NCBI RefSeq assembly: GCF_014205155.1
Contig: NZ_JACHMX010000001.1
Location: forward strand, 930,001 to 994,000
DNA from: Amycolatopsis umgeniensis
GTDB lineage: Bacteria; Actinomycetota; Actinomycetes; Mycobacteriales; Pseudonocardiaceae
Reading direction: 5' to 3'
DNA: 64,000 nucleotides
Shown here piece by piece: positions 16,317 through 26,635 of the stretch. The notes beneath the pieces were generated by a model, which saw only the letters and a list, made by a program, of their open reading frames with translations, was not told the origin of the DNA and did not search any database. The position numbers were made by a program, and so were the translations under genes. The number at the start of each line of letters is the position of its first letter. Within the stretch, counting starts at the first letter, position 1.

Positions 16317-17500
16317 CAGACACCTCCGCCGCCGGGTTGCGGAGCCGGGTGCGCGAAGCCTGCGCGGCCGCCGGGATCCCGGCGGACCAACGCGCGCGGC
16401 TCGTACTCGCGGTGACCCTGCTCGCCGGAAACGGCCCCGTGCCGGAACTCTCGACCACCGTCGCCGACGGCAGGCTGTCCGTCACGCTGGAGTCGTCGCG
16501 GCCGGTGGAACAGCGTCAGCGCAACGCCCTCCCCTTGCTCCCCTCCGCGGGCGAAGGCGTGAGCCTGACCTGGCATCTCGACGCGGGCGCCGGGCCGGTG
16601 CCGGTGCCCGCCGACGACGAGACGGCCACCAGGGACGAGATGCTGGCGCTGGTCGCCCGCGCCGACGCGGTCGCCAAGGACCAGCGCGAACTCAAACACG
16701 AACTGGCCGAGACGAACAGCGGCGTGCTCGCGATGTACGTCGAATCGGAGGAACGAGACGAGCAGCTCCGGAAGGCGCACGCGGTGATCTTCCGCGAGCT
16801 GGAAGACGCGCTGCGCCCGCCGCCACCGCCCGCCGGGCCGTTCGAACTGGCCGTGCACTACGCACCGAGCCAGCAGGATTCCCCGACGGGCGGGGATCTC
16901 TACGACTGGTTCGTCCTGCCGGACGGCTGCGTCCACATCACCCTCGTCGACGCTGTCGGGCACGGTGTCACTTCGACCCGGCACGCCCTGACCGTCACCC
17001 ACGCCATCCGGACCCTGGCGCTGGAAGGCCATCCCTTCCGCGACCTGATCGGCCGCGCCGCCCGCACGCTGGCGACGATCGAACCCGATCTGATGGCGAC
17101 CGTGCTGCTGGCCAGGCTGGATCCGGCGACCGGCGACGTCACCTTCGCCAACGGCAGCCATCCTCGTCCGGTCTTGGTCACCGCCGGCGGTACCGAATTG
17201 CTCGCCGCGGCGACCTCGGGCCGGGGCGTCGGATTTCCCGATCCCGGCAGCAAAAGCCTCATCCACCGCACCCTCGCCGACGGCGACCTGATCGTCATCT
17301 ACACCGACGGGCTCGTCGAAAGCCGCAAGGACTTCCACGAAGGAGAGGAACGTCTGCTCGCCGCCGCGCGGCGGAACGCCGGACGGCCGACCGCGGAGAT
17401 CCCGGACGTCCTGGCCACCGAGATGCTCGACATCGTCTTGCACGCCGATGACACCGTGGTCATCGCGATCCGCCACCGTCCGGGTTACCGTGACCCGTGA
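16313..17500 (+). CDS. RsbU-like PP2C phosphatase with coiled-coil linker
   Basis: This 395-residue protein has an N-terminal region of about 110 residues without clear identity, a charged helical linker (about 103-165, rich in Glu, Lys and Arg) and a SpoIIE/PP2C domain. Metal-binding motifs are PTGGDLYDWFVL (about 184-195), LVDAVGHGVTS (about 205-215), LIVIYTDGLVESR near 325 and DDTVVIAIRH at the C-terminus. RsbU phosphatases are activated by RsbT and dephosphorylate an RsbV-type STAS protein. No rsbV or rsbW gene lies in this run, so the target is either elsewhere or differs from the Bacillus pathway. The helical linker is the likely RsbT docking site by analogy. Confidence 0.88.
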   Translation: MTDTSAAGLRSRVREACAAAGIPADQRARLVLAVTLLAGNGPVPELSTTVADGRLSVTLESSRPVEQRQRNALPLLPSAGEGVSLTWHLDAGAGPVPVPADDETATRDEMLALVARADAVAKDQRELKHELAETNSGVLAMYVESEERDEQLRKAHAVIFRELEDALRPPPPPAGPFELAVHYAPSQQDSPTGGDLYDWFVLPDGCVHITLVDAVGHGVTSTRHALTVTHAIRTLALEGHPFRDLIGRAARTLATIEPDLMATVLLARLDPATGDVTFANGSHPRPVLVTAGGTELLAAATSGRGVGFPDPGSKSLIHRTLADGDLIVIYTDGLVESRKDFHEGEERLLAAARRNAGRPTAEIPDVLATEMLDIVLHADDTVVIAIRHRPGYRDP

Positions 17501-18258
17501 TGAGGGACGACGTCGAGCCGGACGCAGCGGACGCGGCGCTGCTCGACGCCTTCCGCGCCGGTGACATCGCCGCCGGCGAAGCGCTGTTCCGGCGGCACGC
17601 CGAGCCGCTACGCCGGATCGCGGCGGGCTGGGTCGCCGAGCCCGCCGAACGGGACGACCTCGTCGCCGAGGCCTTCGTGCGTGTCCTGAGCGTCATCCGC
17701 GCCGGGGGCGGCCCCCGGGAGAACCTCCGCCCTTATCTCGCGGTCACCATGCGGAACCTCGTGGCCAAATGGAGCCACCACCACAAACGGGTCGAGCTGT
17801 ACGGCACGACCCCGGCGACCGAGGAGGCCGCCGGGGCCGTCGGCGCGGAGGAACTCCTCATCCTCCGATCGAACGCCAGGCTGGCGTGGACCGCGTACTG
17901 CGCGCTCCCCGGCCGCTGGCGGACAGTGCTGTGGCGGACCGAGGCCGAAGGCGATTCGCCGAAGGTGGTCGCCCCGCTGCTGGGCGTGTCCCCCAACGGC
18001 GCCTCCGTCCTCGCCTTGCGCGCCCGCGAAGGGTTGCGCCAAGCCTTCCTGCAGGCGCAGGTCCCCGAAACGGGAACGCCGTGCTGCCAGGAGGCGCGGC
18101 GCCGGATGGGCGCGTGGCTCCGCGGCGGGGTGCCGGGCCGCCGGGCGAACCTGATCACCGCGCATCTGGCGGGCTGCGAACCCTGCCGGACCGTCGCCGC
18201 CCGGCTCGACGAGGTCAACCGCGAGATGCCGCCGGGAGTCCGCGCGGTCCCCGCCTGA
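17500..18258 (+). CDS. ECF-type sigma factor with C-terminal zinc-finger extension
   Basis: This protein has about 252 residues. Sigma region 2 spans about residues 25-90 (FRRHAEPLRRIAAGWV then DDLVAEAFVRVLSVIR). Region 4 spans about 120-180 (LPGRWRTVLWRTEAEGD, then VAPLLGVSPNGASVLALRAR). A further 55 residues include HLAGCEPC (about 222-229), the HxxxCxxC pattern of zf-HC2 anti-sigma domains, here fused to the sigma factor. The ATG at 17500 overlaps the stop of the RsbU-like gene (TGATG); a GTG three bases earlier is also possible. Its place at the end of the stressosome run makes it the apparent output, in contrast to SigB-type sigma factors in Bacillus. Confidence 0.88.
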   Translation: MRDDVEPDAADAALLDAFRAGDIAAGEALFRRHAEPLRRIAAGWVAEPAERDDLVAEAFVRVLSVIRAGGGPRENLRPYLAVTMRNLVAKWSHHHKRVELYGTTPATEEAAGAVGAEELLILRSNARLAWTAYCALPGRWRTVLWRTEAEGDSPKVVAPLLGVSPNGASVLALRAREGLRQAFLQAQVPETGTPCCQEARRRMGAWLRGGVPGRRANLITAHLAGCEPCRTVAARLDEVNREMPPGVRAVPA

Positions 18259-18263
18259 GCGGA

Positions 18264-20003
18264 TCAGCCGGGAACCGGGGCGCCCTCCCCCGCGATCCGC
18301 AGCGCCTCCACCAGTTCGCGGTACAGCGTGTCGGTGGCGAGCAACTGTTCGTGGCTGCCGCTCGCCCGCACACGGCCGTCCTCCATCACCACGATGGTGT
18401 CCGCGTCGATCACCGTGGACAGCCGGTGCGCCACGGTGACCACGGCGCCCTCGCGGGCCCGCCGCCGGATGCAGTCGTGGATCGCGCTCTCGGTCCGGCC
18501 GTCCACCTGCGCTGTGGCCTCGTCCAGCAGGACCACGTCCGGCGTGCGCAGGATCGCCCGCGCCAGCGCGATCCGCTGGCGTTCCCCACCGGACACCGAC
18601 GTCGATGACAGCGGCGTGTCCAGTCCGTCCTCGAGGGCGGCGATCTTGTCGCTCAGCCGGACTTCGCCGAGTGCTCGCAGCACCTCCTCCTCGGTCGCGT
18701 CCGGATGGGTGAAGAGCAGGTTCTCGCGGATCGTCCCCGGCACGATCGGCGTCTCCTGCTCGACGTAGGCCAGCCGTGTCCGCACCTCCGCGTACGGCAG
18801 GTCCGCGTACTCACGCCCGTCCAGCAGCAGTGAACCCGACTGCGGCCGCACGAACCGCATGATCAGCGACAGCATCGTGGTCTTGCCCGCGCCGGACGGC
18901 CCGACGATCGCGGTGTGCCCGCGTCTCGGGATCTTCAGCGACACTTCCCGCAGCGCGGGGTCGCCGCCGTAGCCCGCGGTCACCCCGCGCAGTTCCAGCA
19001 CCGGGCCGTCCTGGTCCCCCACCGGTTCCGGCCGCGTGGGCACCTTGTCCTCTTCGATCTCCAGCGTGTCCATCTCGCGGATCCGCCCGGCCGCGGCGAT
19101 CCCCGACTGCAACGCGGTCATGTTCTGGCTCAGTTCGGTGATCGGCTCCATCAGCGCGAACGCGTACAACAGGAACGCGATGAGACTCGACACCTCGAGC
19201 AGGCCCGCGTCGACGCGCCAGGCGCCGAGGCCGAGGATCACCAGGATCGCGCCCTGGATTCCCGACCACGCCACCACCCAGGCGACGGCCTGCCGCCGCA
19301 CCGCCCGGATACCGTGCACGGTGGCGGCCTCCGCGTCGACCAAGATCCGCTCGGACTGACGGCTTTCGGCGCGGCTGGCCTTCACCGTGCGGATCGCCCG
19401 CAGCGCGCCCTCCAGCACGCCACCGAGACGGCCCACCCGGTCCTGCACCTTCTCCTGTTCCTTCGCGATGGCGGGCATGAGCCAGGCGAACAGCGCGATC
19501 ACCACGACCACGGCCGCCACCGTCGTGCCCAGCAGCACCGGGTCGAGCACGCTCATCAGCACGAGGGTGCCGACGAGCATGACCACGCCGTTGATCAGGC
19601 CGATCACGCTGGACGACGCCGCTTCGCGCAACAGCACCGTGTCCGAGGTGACGCGGGTGACCAGTTCTCCCGTCGGCCGCTTCGTGATCGCCGGGATCGT
19701 CGCGCGGAAGAACCGCCGCACCATCGAATCCCGCGCTTTCAGCACCACCCGCTCGCCGATCGTGCCGAGCAGGATCCACTGCGTCAGCCAGATCACCGAG
19801 CCCACCAGCATCAGGCCGAGCAGGGCCAGCACGGGCCCGGCCAGCGACGCCGAGGAGCCGAGCGAGTCGAGCACCCATTTGGTGACCATGGGCGTGGCGA
19901 GGCCCGTCGCGGAGCCGAGCAGGGCGAGTACGAGGCCGATCGCGAGTGCCCCCTTGTGCGGCCGGGCGAACGACCACAGCACCTTCAATCGTGGAGTGTT
20001 CAT
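18264..20003 (-). CDS. ABC exporter, fused membrane and ATPase domains
   Basis: This half-transporter of about 579 residues has six transmembrane helices in residues 15-310 and an ATPase domain from about 340. Walker A is GPSGAGKTTMLSL, the signature is SVSGGERQRIALARAI, Walker B is VVLLDEATAQVD, and the H-loop is TVAHRLS. Such proteins dimerise in the plasma membrane and export lipids, peptides or drugs. I chose the ATG at 20003, before NTPRLKVLWSFARPHKG, because palindromic operator sequence runs through the alternative ATG at 20024, which would add seven residues. It is divergent from a TetR gene that probably represses it. It converges on the sigma factor with 5 bp between. Confidence 0.9.
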   Translation of the reverse strand: MNTPRLKVLWSFARPHKGALAIGLVLALLGSATGLATPMVTKWVLDSLGSSASLAGPVLALLGLMLVGSVIWLTQWILLGTIGERVVLKARDSMVRRFFRATIPAITKRPTGELVTRVTSDTVLLREAASSSVIGLINGVVMLVGTLVLMSVLDPVLLGTTVAAVVVVIALFAWLMPAIAKEQEKVQDRVGRLGGVLEGALRAIRTVKASRAESRQSERILVDAEAATVHGIRAVRRQAVAWVVAWSGIQGAILVILGLGAWRVDAGLLEVSSLIAFLLYAFALMEPITELSQNMTALQSGIAAAGRIREMDTLEIEEDKVPTRPEPVGDQDGPVLELRGVTAGYGGDPALREVSLKIPRRGHTAIVGPSGAGKTTMLSLIMRFVRPQSGSLLLDGREYADLPYAEVRTRLAYVEQETPIVPGTIRENLLFTHPDATEEEVLRALGEVRLSDKIAALEDGLDTPLSSTSVSGGERQRIALARAILRTPDVVLLDEATAQVDGRTESAIHDCIRRRAREGAVVTVAHRLSTVIDADTIVVMEDGRVRASGSHEQLLATDTLYRELVEALRIAGEGAPVPG

Positions 20004-20011
20004 GGTTCTCA

Positions 20012-20051
20012 ATGGAACACGCATGTTCTAAAATCGTCAAGCGAGTTCCAT
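20012..20051. promoter_or_regulatory. Inverted repeats between ABC exporter and TetR gene
   Basis: ATGGAAC at 20012-20018 is matched by GTTCCAT at 20045-20051. Inside the first arm lies a second inverted repeat, GAACA/TGTTC with a 4-bp spacer (20015-20028). A TTGACG box on the minus strand (20040-20035) is a possible -35 element for the exporter. These features mark the likely TetR operator for both divergent genes. Confidence 0.55.
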
Positions 20052-20078
20052 ATCGGGGAGCGAGGTACGGTACCGGCC

Positions 20079-20648
20079 ATGAGTGAGGGTGTGGCCACCG
20101 AGACGGGTGTCCGGGCGAGGACCCGGCGCGCGATCCTGGACGCGGCCATCGAGAAGCTGACGAAACAACCGAGCGCGACGCTGGCCGACATCGCGGCGGC
20201 GGCGAACGTCGGGCGGACCACGGTGCACCGGTACTTCGCGGAGCGCTCGGACCTCATCGACGCCATCAGCCACGACGCCCTCGACAAGATCTCGCAGGGC
20301 ACCGAACGGGCGCGGCTCGACGAGGGCCCGGCCCCGGCGGCGCTGGCGAGGCTGTGCCAGGAGTACTTCGAACACGCCGACGTCTTCCAGTTGCTGTTCA
20401 CCATGCCGGATCTGATGACCAGGCCCGAATGGGAGGAAGAGAGCGAGGACGACCGCGACCTGCTCCGGCTCGTCGAACGCGGGCACCGCGAGGGCACGAT
20501 CGACCCGGCGATGACGAAGGAATGGTTGCTGCAGTTGCTGTGGAGCCTGCTCTACACGGCGTGGGAGATGGTCCGCGAAAAGACGCCTAAGCACGAAGCG
20601 CTCACTTTGTGCTTGCGCAGCCTGGAAAAGGTCATCGCGATCGGCTGA
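20079..20648 (+). CDS. TetR family transcriptional regulator
   Basis: This 189-residue protein has the TetR N-terminal domain with recognition helices TLADIAAAANVGRTTVHRYF (about residues 36-55) followed by ERSDLIDAI. The C-terminal domain is helical and acidic around EWEEESEDDRDL. It is divergent from the ABC exporter at 18264-20003, with inverted repeats in the gap, which points to local control of that exporter. The ATG at 20079 is the first start in the conserved frame. The frame is open upstream only because it shadows the exporter gene. Confidence 0.9.
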   Translation: MSEGVATETGVRARTRRAILDAAIEKLTKQPSATLADIAAAANVGRTTVHRYFAERSDLIDAISHDALDKISQGTERARLDEGPAPAALARLCQEYFEHADVFQLLFTMPDLMTRPEWEEESEDDRDLLRLVERGHREGTIDPAMTKEWLLQLLWSLLYTAWEMVREKTPKHEALTLCLRSLEKVIAIG

Positions 20649-20652
20649 GACC

Positions 20653-20898
20653 TCAGTCGCCGTAAGCGCCGCCGCGCAGCGCCGTGGCACCACCGGGGCA
20701 GGTGAAGATGATCCGGTACTCCCCCGCGCCCCGGCCGTAGGCGTACCGGTCACCGTTCGAACAGTCGACGAAGACGTGGAAGTCCGTTCCCGAGCAGGAA
20801 AGCGCGTAACCCGAGCCGGAAAGGTAGGGATCCCGGCAATCCAGCGACGCGCCCCGTGGCGGTACTTCGGCGCACAGCACACTGATCCCCAGCTTCAT
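20653..20898 (-). CDS. Small cysteine-rich protein of unknown function
   Basis: This 81-residue ORF fills a 4-bp-tight slot after the convergent TetR gene. It has five cysteines (in VLCAE, LDCRD, LSCSG, VDCSN and FTCPG) and many Gly, Tyr and Asp residues, as in small secreted or metal/disulfide proteins. There is no convincing signal peptide with the ATG at 20898; a second ATG lies 9 bases upstream at 20907. The C-terminal half (DRYAYGRGAGEYRIIFTCPG) looks like a beta-structured domain. I do not recognise a family. A striking three-half-site element lies about 70 bp upstream. Confidence 0.5.
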   Translation of the reverse strand: MKLGISVLCAEVPPRGASLDCRDPYLSGSGYALSCSGTDFHVFVDCSNGDRYAYGRGAGEYRIIFTCPGGATALRGGAYGD

Positions 20899-20964
20899 AC
20901 CGACCATTCCAGCAGCTTCGCGAGGTCGGGAAAGCAGAGCAAGAGCCGAAGGGCCGTCCAGAAA

Positions 20965-20993
20965 GGAGGACTTCTGTCCTCCGAAGGGAGGAC
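20965..20993. promoter_or_regulatory. Three-half-site operator-like element with 11-bp period
   Basis: The 7-mer GGAGGAC occurs at 20965-20971, inverted as GTCCTCC at 20976-20982, and direct again at 20987-20993. Each copy is separated by exactly 4 bp (TTCT, then GAAG). It lies between the divergent small Cys-rich gene and the CPBP protease gene. The first two copies could form a 7-bp hairpin, but the regular third copy argues for a protein-binding site on one DNA face. Confidence 0.55.
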
Positions 20994-21029
20994 GCGAACG
21001 CGCGCCGCTTCGATGATCCTTTCCCCGTG

Positions 21030-21911
21030 ATGGAAAAAACCGGCACCCGCACGGGTGCCGCCTGGGGAATCCTCTTCGGCGGGCTCGCGGTCTTCGTGGC
21101 CGCACCCGCGCTGCTGCTGGCGACCGGGCACGACACGATCAAGCCGTCCGCTGATTCGGCCAAGGAACTTTCCCTGGCGGGTGCGCTGATTCCCGCGCTG
21201 GCCGGGATCCTGCTGATCCACGGGATCCCGCTCCACGCACCGAGACTGCTGCCCGAGGCGACCGACCGGCGCATCCTGCTCAGGCAGGCGACGACCTTGG
21301 CGCTGATCGCCTTCCTGTGGCCGCTGGCGTTGTTCGTGGTGTCCGAGGTGGGATATTCGGCGCTGGTCCGCGACATCTGGGCGCTCGCCAAACCGCTCGT
21401 GTTCCTGGTGCTGCCGCTGGTTCTCCTGCGAACCCCGCGGCCGGATCCGTTCCTGCTCAGGCACATGTGGCGGCCTCGCCAGACCTGGCAGTGGCTCGCA
21501 CCGATTCCGGCGGTGGCCGTCTTCGGCTGGCTGTCCGTTCTGGGTCCGCTCGCCCCGCCGCTCCCCAGCGCCGAGGACTATCCCGATCCGGTGTACCTCG
21601 CGGTGGGCGCGACGTTGACCTTCTTCACCGCCAACGTCCTCGAAGAGGTCTTCTTCCGCGGCATGCTGCAAACCAGGCTCGAGGCGCTTTTCGGACGCTG
21701 GCCCGGAATCCTGCTGGCGTCACTGCTGTTCGCCTGGCTGCACCTGCCGACGCACGGACAGGGATCGCTCCCCCTGACCCTGGGCGCGATCGTCGCCTTC
21801 CAAGGGTTCTTCGGCCTGTTCACCGGCTACCTGTGGTCCCGGTACCGCAACCTGTGGGCGCCGATCGCCGCGCACACCGCGATGAACACCCTGCCCCTGT
21901 TACTGATGTGA
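21030..21911 (+). CDS. CPBP family intramembrane metalloprotease
   Basis: This polytopic membrane protein has about 293 residues and eight predicted helices. The three CPBP (Abi, Rce1-like) motifs are present: EEVFFRG (motif 1, about residue 210), FAWLHLPTH (motif 2, about 232) and HTAMN near the C-terminus (motif 3). These residues bind zinc and cleave membrane substrates. Bacterial CPBP proteases have been linked to bacteriocin immunity and maturation or regulated proteolysis; no specific partner is visible here. The ATG at 21030 is preceded by an overlapping GTG at 21027. It ends just before a strong hairpin shared with the convergent alcohol dehydrogenase. Confidence 0.92.
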   Translation: MEKTGTRTGAAWGILFGGLAVFVAAPALLLATGHDTIKPSADSAKELSLAGALIPALAGILLIHGIPLHAPRLLPEATDRRILLRQATTLALIAFLWPLALFVVSEVGYSALVRDIWALAKPLVFLVLPLVLLRTPRPDPFLLRHMWRPRQTWQWLAPIPAVAVFGWLSVLGPLAPPLPSAEDYPDPVYLAVGATLTFFTANVLEEVFFRGMLQTRLEALFGRWPGILLASLLFAWLHLPTHGQGSLPLTLGAIVAFQGFFGLFTGYLWSRYRNLWAPIAAHTAMNTLPLLLM

Positions 21912-21916
21912 CGTGA

Positions 21917-21986
21917 CTCGCGTGATCAGGGACGGAACTCACGTGACTGGAGACCGCACTCGGTGTTCCGTCCCCCATCACGCGAG
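21917..21986. terminator. Long imperfect hairpin between convergent genes
   Basis: CTCGCGTGAT (21917-21926) pairs with ATCACGCGAG (21977-21986), and GGACGGAAC (21930-21938) pairs with GTTCCGTCC (21965-21973). They are separated by a 3x3 internal loop and closed by a 26-nt loop. A second perfect pair, ACTCACGTGAC (21937-21947) and GTCACGTGAGT (21998-22008), gives an alternative fold. It is likely a bidirectional terminator for the CPBP and alcohol dehydrogenase genes. There is no U-tract. Confidence 0.6.
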
Positions 21987-22007
21987 ATCCGTGCCTGGTC
22001 ACGTGAG

Positions 22008-23057
22008 TTACGCGCCGATGGTCGCCGCGTCGATGACGAACCGGTAGCGGACGTCGCTGTTCTCGACCCGGTCGTAGGCCACGTTCACCTGGTCGGCCGA
22101 GATCGTCTCGATCTCCGCGCCGATCTTGTGCTCGGCGCAGAAGTCGAGCATCTCCTGGGTCTCGGCGATACCGCCGATCATCGAACCGGCGAGCACCTTG
22201 TTCCCACCGAGCAGCGAGAAAGCGTTGTAGGACAGCGGTTCGCCGGGTGCGCCGACGTTCACCATCGCGCCGCCGACGCGCAGCATGCCGAGGTAGGAGT
22301 CGATCGGCAGGGTCGCCGAAACGGTGTTGAGGATCAGGTCGAAGCGGCCGCGCAACGTCTGGAACGTCGACGCGTCACCGGTCGCGAAGTAGTCCTTCGC
22401 GCCCAGCTTCAGGCCGTCCTCCTGCTTCTTCAAGCTCTGGCTGAGCACGGTGACGTCGGCGCCCATGGCGACCGCGATCTTGACCGCCATGTGGCCGAGC
22501 CCGCCGAGGCCGACGACGGCGACCTTCTTGCCCGGTCCGGCGCCCCAGCGGTTCAGCGGGGAGTAGGTGGTGATGCCCGCGCACAGCAGCGGGGCGGCGA
22601 CGTCGAGGCCGATCCCTTCCGGGATCCGGCAGACGAAACCGTCCTTCACGACGACCTGACGGCTGTAGCCGCCGTAGGTGTTCTCGCCGTCGAAGCCGAC
22701 TCCGTTATAGGTCTGGACATTGCCCTTGACGCAGAACTGCTCGGTGCCAGCGAGGCAGTACTCGCACTCGCCACAGGAGTCGACCATGCAGCCGACGCCG
22801 ACGCGGTCCCCGACCCGGTACTTCGTCACGCCGGAACCGACCGCGGCGACGACGCCGGCGATCTCGTGGCCGGGCACCATCGGGAAGATCGCGCTGCCCC
22901 AATCCTCCTTCACCTGGTGGATGTCGCTGTGGCAGATCCCCGCGTACGCGATGTCGATCAGCACGTCGTCCGGACGCAGGTCGCGACGCTCGATGGTCGT
23001 CGGCGCCAGGGCGGCACCCGGGGACGGCGCGGCGATGGCGTGCGTGGTCGTCGTCAT
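22008..23057 (-). CDS. Zinc-dependent alcohol dehydrogenase (AdhA/YahK, cinnamyl-alcohol type)
   Basis: This 349-residue enzyme belongs to the medium-chain NADP-preferring aldehyde reductases. Catalytic zinc ligands are in [11 protein letters not shown] (about residue 42) and PGHEIAGVV (about 66). The structural zinc cluster is [15 protein letters not shown] (about 95-109). The nucleotide-binding motif is [13 protein letters not shown] (about 184-196), followed by the family-typical [16 protein letters not shown]. It interconverts primary alcohols and aldehydes in the cytosol and may serve in aldehyde detoxification. It is divergent from a TetR gene with two palindromic operators between, and is very probably repressed by it. 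Confidence 0.95.
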   Translation of the reverse strand: MTTTTHAIAAPSPGAALAPTTIERRDLRPDDVLIDIAYAGICHSDIHQVKEDWGSAIFPMVPGHEIAGVVAAVGSGVTKYRVGDRVGVGCMVDSCGECEYCLAGTEQFCVKGNVQTYNGVGFDGENTYGGYSRQVVVKDGFVCRIPEGIGLDVAAPLLCAGITTYSPLNRWGAGPGKKVAVVGLGGLGHMAVKIAVAMGADVTVLSQSLKKQEDGLKLGAKDYFATGDASTFQTLRGRFDLILNTVSATLPIDSYLGMLRVGGAMVNVGAPGEPLSYNAFSLLGGNKVLAGSMIGGIAETQEMLDFCAEHKIGAEIETISADQVNVAYDRVENSDVRYRFVIDAATIGA

Positions 23058-23085
23058 GAAACCCTCCGATGAAACAGTGAGACCA

Positions 23086-23126
23086 TGTAAGAGGTCACTT
23101 ACAACTAGCGTAAGAGGCCTCTTACA
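23086..23126. promoter_or_regulatory. Tandem TetR operators between alcohol dehydrogenase and TetR
   Basis: GTAAGAGGCCTCTTAC at 23110-23125 is a perfect 16-bp palindrome. GTAAGAGGTCACTTAC at 23087-23102 is a near-copy, with centres 23 bp apart (about two helical turns). Both share the outer TGTAAG/CTTACA or CGTAAG/CTTACA form. This is the expected layout for two TetR dimers on the same face of the DNA. Confidence 0.8.
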
Positions 23127-23158
23127 TATTCCGCGACCGGGACGGTGTGATCCACGAC

Positions 23159-23749
23159 ATGGGCGGCAAGTACCACCACGGCGACCTCCGCGCCGAACTC
23201 GTGCGGGTCTCGCTCGACCTGATCGCCGAGCAGGGCTTGGGCGCGTTCTCCGTCGCCGAGGTCGCCAGGCGCGCGAAGGTCAGTCCCGGCGCGCCGTACC
23301 GGCATTTCCCGGGCAAGGAGAGCCTGCTGGCCGCGATCGCGGCCACCGTCGCCTGCCAGCTGGCCGACAAGGTGCACGAGGCCATCGAGGCCGAGAGCGA
23401 GCCCGTCGCGGCACTCGCCGCGGCCGCCGGCGCGTACACGGAGTACCTCATCGAACGCCGCGCCGGGATGAACGTCATCTACTCGGACGGCTTGCAGGGT
23501 CCGGAGCACGCCGCGCTGCACGAGCAGACCCGCCGCCTGACCGACCAGTTCGTCATGCTCTGCCTCACCGTCGCCGACCAGCCGCAGGACGGGCTCGAAC
23601 TGATGGAGCAGTTGTTCACCCAGGCCCACGGCTACGGCACGTTCTACCTCGACGGCGTCTTCACGAAACAGGGCTATTCCACCGAAGTCGTCGTCCGGAA
23701 GTCGGTCGAGGCCGCCCGTGTCGTCATCGAGGGCCGCACGAAAACGTGA
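23159..23749 (+). CDS. TetR family regulator of the adjacent alcohol dehydrogenase
   Basis: This protein has about 196 residues. The N-terminus [20 protein letters not shown] and the helix-turn-helix [20 protein letters not shown] (about residues 32-51) place it in a TetR group with a WHG-type C-terminal domain. I took the ATG at 23159, the usual start of this group, rather than the GTG at 23147. Two palindromes between this gene and the alcohol dehydrogenase give strong support for local repression. The effector is probably an aldehyde, alcohol or electrophile, by inference from the target. Confidence 0.9.
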   Translation: MGGKYHHGDLRAELVRVSLDLIAEQGLGAFSVAEVARRAKVSPGAPYRHFPGKESLLAAIAATVACQLADKVHEAIEAESEPVAALAAAAGAYTEYLIERRAGMNVIYSDGLQGPEHAALHEQTRRLTDQFVMLCLTVADQPQDGLELMEQLFTQAHGYGTFYLDGVFTKQGYSTEVVVRKSVEAARVVIEGRTKT

Positions 23750-23844
23750 CGTGATTCACGTCTGTTTTGTCCGATCACCGGGGCCCCCGCGCCGACAGGA
23801 TGCGAAGCGCAATCCCTTCGACAGCGAGGAAAACGCGTGACCGA

Positions 23845-24306
23845 TCAGCTCCGGGGGCGCTTCCCGCGCACGCGCGGAGGCACTTCCGGGCAACCGCCGT
23901 CACAGCGGATATGCGCCCAGACGAGCTTCCCGCCGCGGACCCGCTCGCGCCGGACGCCCCACTGCACCGCCACCCCGTCCACGACGAGCAACCCGCGTCC
24001 GCGCGGGTCCTCGATCTGCGAGCGGCGCGCCCGGGGTTGTTCGAGGCTGACGTCCGCGACCTCGATGCGGACCGCGCACGGGGAGACGCCGCGCCACACC
24101 TGGATGTGGCGGGCGCCTCCACCGTGCACGTAGGCGTTGGCGACCAGCTCCGTCGCCGCCAGCAGGACGTCGTCACGATGGCCCTCACCGAGGTCGGCAA
24201 GGCATCTGACCACCCAGGCACGCATGTCCGGCAACGCTCGTGGCGTCGTGGCTCGCAGGTCTAGCACCCAGGTTCCCGGCACCGGATGCTCCGCGATACT
24301 GATCAT
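23845..24306 (-). CDS. RsbW-like ATP-binding regulator (GHKL ATPase)
   Basis: This 153-residue protein has a short GHKL ATPase fold. The N box is LLAATELVANAYVHGGG (about residues 47-63), the G1 region has VADVSLEQP instead of the usual DxGxG, and the G2-like RGRGLLVVDGVAVQWG is near 105-120. Streptomyces and Amycolatopsis carry many such orphan RsbW-like proteins that bind STAS anti-anti-sigma factors. The degenerate G1 box makes kinase activity uncertain. The ATG at 24306 has GGGTGG just upstream; the longer frame is rejected. A GGTTGATCAACC palindrome lies at 24373-24384, upstream of this gene, and may be its operator. Confidence 0.85.
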   Translation of the reverse strand: MISIAEHPVPGTWVLDLRATTPRALPDMRAWVVRCLADLGEGHRDDVLLAATELVANAYVHGGGARHIQVWRGVSPCAVRIEVADVSLEQPRARRSQIEDPRGRGLLVVDGVAVQWGVRRERVRGGKLVWAHIRCDGGCPEVPPRVRGKRPRS

Positions 24307-24391
24307 GGAGCCACCCTTCCCGATCGCGCGGCCTCGCTGCTGAAGTCGCACGATCGGGTTACCCAGAACGCCGGTTGATCAACCAGGGCGA

Positions 24392-26631
<2,240 letters not shown>

Positions 26632-26635
<4 letters not shown>

